Source: Membranipora membranacea (lineage: Eukaryota; Bryozoa; Gymnolaemata; Cheilostomatida; Membraniporidae). Taken from it: a stretch of 64,000 nucleotides of DNA. The notes beneath the pieces are model-generated. The model ran no database searches. It was not told where the DNA came from and saw nothing but the letters and a program-made list of their open reading frames with translations. This document shows positions 36,401-48,508 of this stretch, piece after piece (positions within the stretch are counted from its first letter, which is position 1; each line of letters begins with the position of its first letter). The stretch spans positions 19,034,001 through 19,098,000 of the forward strand of contig OU612068.1 of assembly GCA_914767715.1 (NCBI GenBank), written 5' to 3'. The position numbers and the translations under genes were made by a program.

Positions 36401-39238
36401 CAAAACAACCATGAAGATACTTCGAGCAAGACAACACCTGACATGCAAAGCAAGAATAACAATTTGATGGTGCCAGTCACTAAAACTGGTGGGGCATTAC
36501 AAGAAAACTCACCCTCTTCTAAAACTTGTTCACTCCCAACACCACCATCCTCAGATGGGGAATACAATGAAGCGTCAGATGTCGCTGAGTCTAGCTATGT
36601 GCCAACAGTGGTGTTTGACACGATGTCAACGTCGTCCGATGGGTCAACGAACGAGCCATTCAAACTCCCAGAGCCAGTGAAGAAACTAGCTGAGGTTTGT
36701 ACAATTAGTGTAGGTGAAACAACCAAAAGAGCTCCAGACACCAAAACAGGAAGTGACAGCAGTAAGACTGAAGCAACGAGTTGTAAAAGTGTGCACGCTC
36801 CTTTACCTGTTGCAAGATTGGCGGTGAGTAAAGTTAGCATTACAGACACCGAGTCAGCAGATCCCTATGAATGCGATAATAGCGATGATGCGTATTCTCC
36901 AACAAGGAAGAAAGTTAAATTAGGTTTGAAAATATTTCGTAACTTGTCAGGTGAATACCAAGCGCAACAGATTGTAGGCGCCAAACCTGAGGCAGTAAAA
37001 GCGAGCGAATCTCTTTCATTTGGTATCATTAATCAAACGCAGCAGTACACCAATATATTGAATCACAAAAGTGCTCTGCCAGCCATGGACTATCAGCGTA
37101 TGTCCCAAGAAATACATCACTCTCTTGCTGCAGCAGACAAAGGTTGTGATGACAAAGTTCAAACTGCTAGGATTCAAGGGCCCGCTCGAAAGCCTCCGCG
37201 TAAAGTTATCGCCGCAAAGAAAGCTCAGACCAATCGTAAATTTGCTGGAAACCAGAAAAATAAGACCAGCAGTGACAGGCGGACTAGCAAGTTCCCCAAT
37301 AATGACGATCAAACTGATCTCCGTATTCAACAACCTCAGGCCTCATGTCCAATGAACAATAACAATAATAGGGACGAAATAAAACATGTGGATGACAAGC
37401 AGCGCAAAGTATCTGGAGGGAACGGCAACTCTAATTCTCGTACGCCAACGCATGAATTAGAAATGGAGGTTGATCTTTGTTCTGATGGGGAGAAAACATG
37501 CACAGAAGGTAAGTATAAAAACCATCTATTTAACTTTGTTTTCAATTAGTTTGGCTGCCATCTCATTTTTGTCAATCAGCAAACCACAGTGTTTAATAGA
37601 TGTCATTTCAAGGTCAGGTTGCAATAACAGGTCACGTCAACGCTTAATTGTGTCAATCTGTATCAAATGAGCCAATATTGGCAGCTGCGATGTCACATTT
37701 AACTTGTTATCAGTTAGTGGAATTTGAACTCTAACAAACTCAACCAAGAGTTAACCGGATTTGATATGATTGCTCTTATCTTGCAAGGTGGCCACACTCA
37801 AGCCAATGCTAGAAAGAAAATGGCTGAACTACTGCGCTCCAAACTGGCTAATATTGACCTCAAGACCAAAGGTCGACAGCCAACGGAAAGAACACCCTCA
37901 CCTGTAAAAATGACATTTATAGATGTTGCGGGAAAGTCAGATGAGGTGTCAATGAAGCCTGGTGCTGATTTCGAGCCTGATGAGTGCATCGATTTGACCC
38001 TTGAAGACACAGATGATGAACCTGAACCTGATCATTCACACAAGGCTGAAAATGTTGGCATCAACTGTCGGGTCAACATTCAGAGACTCAAATCAGAAGA
38101 TATAAAACAAGAATTGGCAGACGCCAACATTGCTGATGAACAGACTTCTTTGCCCGCCCCCTCCTCTTCTGATCCAACTTCAGATTTTGAAAACAAACTG
38201 CCAGAGTTGCGTCAAGTCAATACTCTATCAAAATGTGCTATAGCAACAATGACCTCATCAAAACACAGCACTGGCCCCAAAAAACTCAAAACCTCAGTTG
38301 CTGCCATACCTGATGTCAAATCGATCAAGAAATCAAAGGCCGTAAGACGAAGAGACAAGTTTCTAGCCACGCCAGCCAGATTAGCTTCCAGTAGCTGCAG
38401 CGTAAGCACCCTAGATGAAGAAGATATGGTGATCTGCCCTTACTGTCCAAAGCGGCTTCTCTACCGCTTACTACCAGCTCATGTTCAATTCCATGGGAGC
38501 GACTGTGAACACAGATGCAGAGAATGTGACTTCGCAACAAGCTTCAAGTAGGTCAACCATCCCGACAGTCGGAAGTTTATTTTTGGTAGCGCTCATGAAC
38601 TGTCATTGCTTTTTTCTAACGCTGCGACCTTACATTTTTATCAAATTCTGAAAATCTGATTGTTAATTTGCCACCGTGCGTAACTTGAACCTAATGGAGA
38701 TTTAATCCTTGTCTATGTGTGTTAATAATATAGGAGTGACATTAATCTTGATTTATTTCATCATTTGCACTTTGCTCTGTATTCGAACACGATAGTGTTT
38801 CTTGCGTAAAGCAACAATGGTTATCTCTTATCTTGCTTATTAATGGGGTGTTTCGATTTCATTGTGTTGTGTAGGTGGGTACTAGACACGCACATTTCTT
38901 GTCACAAAGACTCCCAAACAGACGCTCGTCAGATATCAGAGGATGAGTGGCTGAAAATCAAACACGGAATGAATTATGATGACGAAGATATTGAGCTCAC
39001 TCAAAAGTTAATCATCAAGGATGCGACGTGCGTTCTCCCTACAACACCTACAAAGCAAACGGCTCGTAAAACTGCTTCGAAAAAGAGCACTGCTGTAAAC
39101 ATGGCCAGTATCCAGCCACGGAAATCAAACATTAATGCTGAAGACAATGTACAACAGGTTGCCGTCAACATTCGGCAGGCAGTGTGTACCAATGATTTAT
39201 TTAATCTTATGATCTCTGATGTACGTAAAAAATCTTAA
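30448..39238 (+). CDS. Seven-finger nuclear protein with CtBP motif and two SUMO-interacting motifs; family not assigned
   Basis: Five coding exons join in phase: 30448-30490 (exon starts 30443), 34333-34496, 35072-37508, 37788-38547 and 38875-39238. They total 3768 nt (1255 residues plus TAA). Residues 1-14 are MAEVVDLTHSDGDQ, an N-terminal SUMO-interacting motif. A C2HC finger lies at 109-129; VPVDLS, a CtBP motif, at 250-255; and fingers at 304-324, 358-379, 400-419 and 481-502. A Ser/Thr/Lys-rich disordered middle follows. A second SIM, ECIDLTLEDTDDE, is near 949, with sumoylation sites LKSE and IKQE near 982-990. Two C-terminal fingers lie at 1098-1117 and 1125-1145. The last finger is split by the final intron, and splicing completes its C-x2-C-x12-H-x3-H pattern, which supports the model. 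It is likely a SUMO-linked corepressor. The closing finger pair faintly recalls ZNF280/POGZ proteins; that link is weak. Confidence 0.85.
31215..31257. repeat. Hairpin, 16-bp perfect arms
   Basis: ATTGATTGCCTGTCTG pairs perfectly with 31242-31257. The loop carries another CAGGCAAT copy. It lies in the first coding intron of the zinc-finger gene. Confidence 0.65.
34033..34076. mobile_element. Ultra-short palindromic insertion, copy 2 (30-bp core + 7-bp TSD)
   Basis: The core at 34040-34069 is CACAGAGTAAGG, (AT)3, then the complement arm. ATAATAT flanks it on both sides (34033-34039 and 34070-34076). It lies in the intron before exon 2 of the zinc-finger gene. Confidence 0.8.
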
Positions 39239-39842
39239 TCCAGTGCCAGCAATGCCTCTACTTGTACAATCTATATTTATACAGCTACCATCGAACTAAC
39301 GCTGATTTAGAAAAGCTTAGCATGTTATCCCACATTTTTGAGCAGACATCATTAGCCATTCCTATCATACACAATCTAGGCCAATATGCATAGTCAACAT
39401 GACCTAATTTCCTTAAGCTTGAGCTTTACGAATCACCTCAACAGAGAATCATAATATTATTCTATTCAAGATGTTTAGTTGCTAGATTATATGCCATTAT
39501 CTTAGTTCTAAGTAGCCTCTCATTCTATTCAATGAATTATCAGGTCCTTTCAGTAACTACAAAGGGAAATATAATATCAATAGTTGATTCTGTCAATATA
39601 TGAGGTCTTCCTTAGAAGCTCTGTTCCTTACATAATGGCTGACAATGTTGTTTTGTGCTCCTACAAAAAGTAAATGCATTGTTGTTTGTAAAGTTGAATT
39701 GTGATCCTTGGTCTGCTCTCATGCAAATTAATCATCTCAGACCATGAGTGTAAACAGCAAGGTTGCATTGCATATTGATCACAATAACAAATTATCATGA
39801 CCAAGCCGTAAATGTTTGTGCTACATGAAGGAAATCAAATAT

Positions 39843-39871
39843 TTAATGAGATCCACAGTGGATCTCATTAA
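39843..39871. repeat. 29-bp palindrome
   Basis: TTAATGAGATCCAC, one A, then its perfect complement. This is the same architecture as the palindrome at 26489 but unrelated in sequence. No clear flanking duplication. Confidence 0.6.
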
Positions 39872-40583
39872 TAAGGCATAGGCTTCTTCGCAGCAAGCTG
39901 ATAGAGCGAGATTAGAGACGCTTAAAACAGAAGCCACGCTAAGACAACGCTTATTGGCATCAAATAACACAAGTCCTCTAATACCTGTTCATTACAATAT
40001 ATAATATATAGGCAGATGATTTATGACTGAAACTCTGGGCTCTTTTATGTAATGATTGATTGCAAGCTTGGACAACAACATGCTGCAGGAAACCAGCCGA
40101 AACAATTATGTCTCGCTATTATCAATGACTGCCAGTAAAAACAATTTCAAAGTTCAATACCATTCCCTGCTTTGATTTCGTGTGCTGGGGGACACGTTAT
40201 TTATGGTGATGGCCAACCTCAGGATAAGATATCTTTGTTGAGTTCAAGGGATGTCATACAGAACTTTGCTATCGTTCCATAAAAGAAACTCTGCTGATCA
40301 GTTGCTGGCCTACAGAGGGGGGGGGGGTCAGGTGCTAGGGAGTCATCTGAGGATTTGGGTAGTTTGTGACGGCACTAAACCACTATGCCGCACAGGATAG
40401 GATATCATATGATATCAATGAATTGCAAAAACTAGGCAATAGCAAAGTGATAATTAATTGGCTTACACGCATCAAGACGGCATAGCGTAACCACACACAC
40501 CAGGACACAGCCCATTATTTGGTCATCGTTATTGGAATAAATGTCTTTTAAAATGTCATTATTTCTGCCACTGGAAGCGCGCT

Positions 40584-40701
40584 ACCTGTTCCATTGTAAT
40601 AAAATTGATTATTAATAATCAATGTAAAATCCCATACCAGTTGAGAGCTATGGGATTTTTCACTGATTATTAATAATCAATTTTATTACAGTGGAACAGG
40701 T
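40584..40701. mobile_element. Compact foldback, ~118 bp
   Basis: Arms of about 53 bp, starting ACCTGTTCCATTGTAATAAA and ending AAATCCCATA, pair with few mismatches around a 12-nt loop. Each arm contains the self-complementary GATTATTAATAATC. It looks like a minimal MITE. Confidence 0.75.
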
Positions 40702-41719
40702 GCTTTTGCCTATTGGGAAATGATTATTATTATGGCATTTCCAGTGAGAGCCAGAATGGTCACTGTCATGACCTGATACATGACAGGTGATGGCTGTCAC
40801 AAGTTAATAACTAAAGCTGTCATGAAATTAAAATTGGGATCATCAAAGTTATTTCTCTTACTAGTCAGCTTCACAACAACCCCAAAACTGATCCTCTTGG
40901 GCCACCAGAAGCCGTGCGGCGAGGCAATGAAGTCGACCCTTTCAAAATTTGATCGCTAGGACGAAGTGTTCAATGTGTGAGGTCACACTTTGATTTTTTT
41001 CCGAATTTTTTATATACATTGGCTCCACCTAAGAATGCGGGTCAATCTACTTCAATTTTTTGCGTTGAAATAATCACTTTGATGACACGAGTTACGTTTG
41101 ATTTCAACTTGGTTCATCCAATTTTGTCGAAATAAGCATGATTCTAAAGTTTCCGACAGTAGACTAGAAGGAAAATTTATGTTTATGACATCATATCCCT
41201 CTAGGCAAGGTTCGCGAGCGTCAGCAAGGCCTTTCTTTGAGAACTCATAACTTCCGTCTTTGTTGCCCAATTGTAATGTTCTTGGGCTCTGATAATTTTT
41301 AGCTTTATTTCATGCATGCTTTAAAGGCAACATTAAGAAATTGAAGATTTCTATAATTATCAGAGGGTATTGCATTATAAACCACTTTGCAACCAGTTGG
41401 CGAATTATGAGCAGTCAGGGATATGTGCAAAAAATGCACTGGGGAAATTCTTCCACAAATAGTGGGGAGAAAATTCTAATACCTTGCGATGAGTGATTGG
41501 AGCAATAAATGGTGTGCCAATAGCAAACGCCACATGTTATATCTCCACTAGAAAATATTGGAAGCTTTTAGGTCTTTGTTGTAGATAGACGATTTTCAGT
41601 TAATGCCAATATTGACTACGTCACAGAAAGGCTAGACAAAATTATTTTATAATCTTCAATCAACTGAAGCAGAAGTATCATCTGTTTTAGTATTGCTGTA
41701 CTGTGACCATTCTTATAAG

Positions 41720-41812
41720 TCAATACAGACTTTTAAGTCGCCACACACTTATAAGTCATCAAACACAGACTTGTAAGTCACCACACGATTATAAGTCTGT
41801 GTGACTTTCAGG
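41720..41812. repeat. Degenerate repeats of (A)CTTATAAGTC / ACACAGACTT
   Basis: TTATAAGTC occurs repeatedly with ACACAGACTTGTAAGTC variants over about 90 bp, some in inverted orientation. A further TTATAAGTC lies near 42440. Confidence 0.6.
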
Positions 41813-42034
41813 TGAGATGATTGCTAAATTTGATTGATTTGATGGCTTAATTTTGAGTGAGTTCACCAATTGATTGTGACACGAGACTTCATTGAAGTTT
41901 TTTATTCTTTTTTAATTTTTTGGGATTTTCCATACCCCATCAGCTGCTATGCCTGATGAAGTTATCCTTGCCTCGTGAATTCTAGATATTCCTTCTTTGG
42001 TCACTTTTCAAAAGTAAGGCCAGTTTCTAAGCAC

Positions 42035-42142
42035 AATGATGTTCACAATGATGATGAGGACAATGATCACAATGATGATGATCACAATGACCACAATGAT
42101 GATCACAATGATGATCACAATGATGATCACAATGATGATGAT
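42035..42142. repeat. Minisatellite, 12-bp unit CACAATGATGAT
   Basis: About nine imperfect units. Both strands stay open (Asp/His/Asn-rich on +, His/Cys/Asp-rich on -) only because the unit length is a multiple of three. Confidence 0.85.
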
Positions 42143-42251
42143 TGTATAAACAAATTCCAGCAGAACTTGGTGGTGCTTTTGGTACATGAGCCATCATTGA
42201 TAAACAATAATATCTTCCCTGTGAATGTGTCTGGACTGAATCCTTGATCAC

Positions 42252-45200
42252 ATCTCAAATTGAGTTCCGTGACTATTTCTTTAGGCATCTAACATAAAAC
42301 ATTTCAGAGACATAACCTCTGTGATCTAATTATACACTTGCAAGTCACTATGACCAATGGCAAAGAAATCCCTCAATTCATTGTTGGAGTTCATTGTTGT
42401 GGCCAACAAAAAGGGAAACATGATTCAGCTGTATCATTTTATAAGTCACATTCATTTATAAGTGTAGTGATTATGGGATGAGGTGTCACAGTAAGCCGAA
42501 TTTCTAGCTTATTCAATGATGGCCAAAAATTAAAACATGGAATGCGTATAGATAATGCTGAGATAAATCTGCCTCTCATACGGTGCTGCGACCCTTGGTA
42601 ATGGTAATATATATAGATGGCTAGATGGATAGATGGAATAAGTATGCAATAATAAATGTTAGCAACTGAAAAATGCATGTTCAAGTTACTTTGATACCAG
42701 AGATATCGAACGCCGATATTCTGAAAAATACACTGCCAGAACTGTTTAAACAATGAACTCCCTCTCCCCTAGGAAGAACAATAGGGCGAGAAAGACCAAT
42801 CAGCAATCAGTATTGCTTGAGCTATGTCTGGGACAATTGTGAAAATAAAAATGGCCGCAAAGTGATGAAATCATTAATACATCAATAAAATAACATGGCT
42901 AATGAGCCAATGTTCTCTACCATTGGTTTAAAGATAGAATTCCTGTTTCATCTCTTTGCAAACCAACAATAAAATTTATTGAATACATTTCTGCTGTGGG
43001 ATAGAATTACAGAGAAAGAAAGAAAGGTGCAAATGACTATCACTGACTCTAGGATCTAGGATATATATACTTTATTCTCAACTTAGGACGTAAAAGAGTC
43101 ACAAAAGAAGAATACAAAAATATCTTGATGTTATCTTTCTTTGACCAATACTCTTCCAGGATAACATTTGGTTTGAACACAACGGCACAAAAACATTCCT
43201 GAAGAGTTTTTTGGTTCACAAACTATCTACCACTGAATGGCAGCTGTTTATTTTGCAGCGAATGAAGTTGTCCTCTATAAGCTCACCTATTGACGTAAAA
43301 TGCTGTTATTGCATCCAAAAAAACATTTGGTGATTTTCAAATATCATTTCATAATTATCAGTGGTATAAACTGCATTTTAAAATGATAAAATCTTCTAAG
43401 ATCACCTGCTAATCTCTCAAAACCATTAAAATCTTGAAAGCGAAGTGGTGATTTGTCTAACTACTGTGAAGGGGTACTCTTCCTTGGTATTTGGTTTAAT
43501 GTTTTTCAGTGAAATCGCCACTTTTCCCCCAATAAATTAGTGGAATCTTTTTTAAACGAAAATGTGCAGCTGTTTGATGTTGCAAATGATGAGCAGTTCA
43601 GGCAGGTAATGCCTGATTCACTCCTTCAATTCCATACAAATAGAGTTTGCATTAGTTACCTCAGGAATGACTCAAAGCAGCTGGAAGTAATCTAATTTTA
43701 CTTAGTTTGTTGCTGCATGGAAAGTTCATCAAGTTGCAACAAACTGTTGTCTAAAATACTTAATTCACTTGCTTTTGCACAGCAGATATAGGGAATGTCA
43801 GTGACTATTCATATAAAAACTGTAAAATGTGATACTTTCTCGCACTCTGTCGATCACTTGGGCTATCCAACTTGGTGAGTCAACTTAACATAAAACAAGC
43901 TAAATGCACCCACAAGATCCGGATGTTGCCCACCCACCCTTTTCATCCCATTCGGCACATTGTCATCGAGCTTGTTTGTCCGTGAGTAAATCTGAACTTG
44001 TTTCTGATATTTTTATGCCCTTTTTTCATGTTTAATGCAGCTTATTCCATGATATTGTAAATACCTCAAAATCCGGACTTGAGATATAGGTTTTGTCAGG
44101 ACATCTTTGGACTGGTTGTGACCGTAAGAACCTCATGATAGGATGGGACCAGAACCACTTGGTGCTTATCTAAACATACTTCTATGATGCTTGGCTGCAA
44201 CTCATAGCTTTATTCCTCGATATGAGTAATATTTTGTCGGGAGGGCTGGTGTCAGTTTGGTCTATCTAATCTACTTGAAAGGGAAATAAACGTGTAAATA
44301 CTTGGTTGTACCATAGTTCCCCATAGCCATGGATTTGGCTAGGTCTTAACCTACCAAGCAGTCATTATAGGTATGTTGATTTGACAAAACCTGAATAAGC
44401 AATATCACTCACTTGACCTTGAACTTGAATATCTAGACTCAATAATTGTGAAGAAATCGTAAACACGCTAATGAAGTGCCTTGCTTGCAGGATTGTCTTT
44501 TGAATGAGACCTGGACCTTGAGCTTGCCTTGTTTCTTCCTTGTAACAGTGTATCATTGCGGGTCGCTGCAAAATGCTCAACAATCAAATCAAATCATAAC
44601 GCACTTGCTCTTTTAGTCCTTTGTTGTCTAATAATGCTAACGGGGGAGGCAAATGTTGATTTGAAAAACCCTTATAAATACGTACATAAAAATTACTTCC
44701 ACAAGTGTTAACCGATATTGTATTATGAAAAGATTTCCTTGTGTTAGGCTCTCTTGATGCTGCTACCACCATAATTTTTTACCAAAAATTGAATGTGGTT
44801 CAACTTCAAAGCACAAGTAAAAGCAGCCAAAAATTGCCTTCCACTTTGTTTTTGACCTAATAAAATAGACATTTTGATAATTTTGTGATATCAACCAGTC
44901 GCATATTATGATTGCATCAATTTTTCTCTGCATGAAGAATGGGCCTGGCAATAAATGTCATCCCACATAGATCATCTTGCCCACATGTAAACGTCAATAG
45001 TTCTGACCATTGACGTCAAGCTTGCAATAAAAATTTAAGCACTCACAGCCAAAACACGTTGTGCAGTAAAACCTCAACAGGAACTTAGCAGCTGCTGACC
45101 GAGGTCCAAGTTGAAACACTAAGGCTATACGAAATTTGTCAATTGTGATTTATTTGTTTGCGGTTCAAGCATCACAATTGATATAAATTGTCGAATGGCC

Positions 45201-48200
45201 AACACAAACTTGGACTTTAGTTTTTGGCTGTCCAAATAAAATATGAACTTGCGCAAAGTAAACAACACAAGCATTTGAGCAAGTATGAAGGTTCACAATT
45301 ATAACTAGTCTAGAGTGTTTTTTTGGTTCAGGACATTGATAACCTTTGTCAACAAGAGCAGTAAGTACATGTGACTGCAAGATACAATCACCTTTATAAC
45401 TATTATCGAGAAACCATAAAGCGGGCTATAATACAATAAAACCCTATAAAATTGGCTATAATCCCAATTATATATCATGCTCTCATGATTTCACTTTAAA
45501 AAACTGCAGGTCGTATCATGTGTGGTTGAAATATGGTAGAAGAAATGCTATTCTACCTGTAACTACACATTCTGGCCTGCATGTTTACTTATCACTGGTT
45601 ACTTTGTTGCAACTAGCTACTGGTGCAATTAAAATTGAGAAATGTGTGTTGTTTATGAAAAACATGTACTTGATTTTTTGGAAATTTAGTAATAACTTCA
45701 CCCGCTAATATTGTATCATGTGATGACGGTGATGATATTAAAGGAAGGGCTTAGTATCATAGTTAGATCATGCTAGGAGTTGCTTGTCTGAATTAGACAC
45801 TGCAAAACCAGAAAAGAGAGGAAAACTCTTTCGACTATCATGGATAGATGGAAAACCAACTGGAACTCAAAAATCTGATATGACATGATTTTGCGTTGCC
45901 GTCAATGCATCAGTGGGCACGTGTGTGTGTTTTCTATTATGGAGTGAAGACTGCAATGGATGCTATAATTGAGGTGGATTTGGTGGAAAAAAGAACCACA
46001 GGCCAAGGCCAGTCGTTTCAACAGGGAACCTCCGTTCGATGAGGCAAGAAATATTCATCATTGCATATTACTTCCAGCAAGATATCACCTCCTTTCTAGA
46101 TGAACAAAACTAAACACCTCTACCCAATAAGACATGATGGACAAAGCTATAATGCCTCATTTTAGCAAATGGTTCCTCAATGCTTAAACTGTAGTTCTGT
46201 CATTTTTATGACAAACCAATGAAATTCAAGTCACAATCCATCATTGTATGAGACTCCTCCTTTTTTATGCTATTTATGCTTTTATGTACTCAGTAGGAGC
46301 GATTCTCTTCAATCATCAAATGACAGGCGAGCCACAGGGGCAATCAAATTAAATGTTGATAGAAACCAGAATTGCCCATTAAGCTTATTCGCTGGTTAAT
46401 ACACGTCCAAGATAATAAATCAATAAATGATTTATAGGCATTTATTGAAGGAGAGGCACGCAATAAAACCTGGTCGTGATAAAACCTGCTTGAGTTAATT
46501 TTGGACCCCTTAATAATAGCACGCCTAACAAGTGGCTAACAGATTTAATTCTAGGCGTCAAGGTTATGATAACAGGACAGCAGCAAAGAACTCAAGGTCA
46601 CCAGCCATTACTCAAAAACAAACATGGTAAAATTGTGATGAATGTGTTTATTCGAATCGCTGTTGTAAAGCTGTTTTCATCAGACTTGGTCGCCTCTATT
46701 ATTGGCTAAAAATAATTTTTAGTGCCATTTCATTCGCCTGAATGCACGCCTAGTAAATAATGTGGTCGCCTTGACAACAGACGTCTATTGACAGGCGAAT
46801 AAGCTTATTATTATCCCATAAATAGTGACTTTTTTTTGCAATAAAAATAAAAATGTTTAATTATTGCATGAGTGTTCAACTTTTTGTTTTCCATTTATGT
46901 CTGCCAAAATGACATCGTGCCTTTGAAGCATGGAATAAACATGGCATTTATGTCCTAGTCAAGTTGGCAGAGATAGGCGCCTGTTTAATTATCATAATTC
47001 AGTACAGCTCAAAACTGGCTTGCAGCATTCATAAAGTTTTAAAGCATTTCCTAACTCTTAAGGCATTCGTTCGTCACGGCAGAATAGCGCCTGAATTTAA
47101 GTTTCTTGAACTGAGTACCCAAATTGGAAACGCACTGAAAACCCATAATTTGGAAATATCTTGGCCACAATGGGACACTGGCTTTGCTATTTAATAACCT
47201 TGTACTCTTGAAGTTGCCTTTCTGGATGGAAGGCAACACCACCATCGCTGTGCGTCAGAGATAAGGCTATGTCACAGGGCAACCCTGCAGGCATTTTATA
47301 ACAGCTACCACATTATTATTATTATTAAAATGATATCAATCTCATCAGGGAGAATTCTCCCTGATTCCATGCATTGGAAACCTCATCCAGCAACTGGGCA
47401 GATTTCCCTAGTAACATTCCTTGTGTGTTTTGCGTTGAGTAAAATAAGTACCTAACAAAAGACACAGGATATAGCTGAGGACCAATGCATTGGCTATAGT
47501 TTCCTGTGGTTAATAATAATCCACAGGGCGTTACTGGTCTACCGCAGAGTGCCAGGTTAAAGTTACATTGTTGGTAGTTTAAGCGCTCAAACCGTGACAG
47601 GATAGCTTGTAGAGTCATTTCATTATCAACCACTTTGGTGGGGAACATGGGTTGATAAATGAAATGCGGATACTAGCTATCCAGCCCCAGTTTGAGCGCT
47701 TACATTGTTGGGTATGTTTGACTCAAAGCTCTAAGTTTCATTAGCATATCTTGACCACAAAAACGCTTGTCAAGTAGCATTTTACCAATCTATCACCATT
47801 TAATGTTATGTTGTTGACCGATCCTAATTTCTAAACAGCATAAATAATTTTGAAAATCTAGTAGCGCTTTTGGGTTTATGACATTTCCTTAGGTAAAAAA
47901 CAATGCGAATCGCATGCTGATCAACATATTTTTCAAATATTTTTCCCAACTCCAGAAAAACCATGCTCTGAAAATCGAGCATCTCATACACATTTATATG
48001 TTATAGATTGATAAAGACAAGACAACTTTAGCGGTTGAGAAAAGTTGAGAAAAATTTTCTTTCCAGTGGCGCTAATAGCTCAAACTGTATCCATGGGCCA
48101 TGTAAAAGGTTGCCAAGGTGCTCTTAATTAGCCTGAGACCTTCAAAATGATACCAAATTTGGGGATAAAAAATTTTGATTTGATTACGTCGTGTTAGTAT

Positions 48201-48508
48201 ACGCAGAATTGAGGAAGATAACTCTGTTTTTTCAACACAAATGGCCAAGTGAATTTTAATGCAATAGATACCAAAACAAGGGATTATTAGTCTTTGTGAT
48301 TGATGTTATTCTTTGAATAAAAAAATTTATGATAAGTATTAAATGATATTTGATCTCGGTCCTCTTATTGTGGAATAAAGATGAATGGTGTGCAGCGAGT
48401 TATGGAAGACTTCTAGATTGTTCTGCTTCCACTCCACTTCACGTTTTCATTCATATATGTAGACAGAATGTTATGGAAATTTAGCTGTTTGCGGCTGTTT
48501 TTGCATGT
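42252..48508. other. Gene-poor stretch
   Basis: I recognise no gene, RNA gene or strong repeat over most of this 6 kb. Exceptions are an (ATT)n run near 47313, a perfect 22-bp palindrome (ATCAGGGAGAA and its complement) at 47344-47365, and a possible inverted pair AAGCTTATTCGC / GCGAATAAGCTT near 46382 and 46793 that may bound a degraded element. Open frames are short and unremarkable. Confidence 0.5.

Larger units (their letters stand above)
39239..41974. other. 3' flank of the zinc-finger gene; no gene recognised
   Basis: This holds the 3' UTR of the zinc-finger gene (extent unknown; no clear AATAAA near the stop) and then intergenic DNA with the palindromes and foldbacks listed. Open frames here are short and lack recognisable motifs. 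Confidence 0.5.

Noticed and set aside
42027-42251. His/Cys-rich minus-strand open frame that looks metal-binding
   Set aside because: It is the complement of a 12-bp minisatellite whose unit length is a multiple of three; both strands are open for that reason only.
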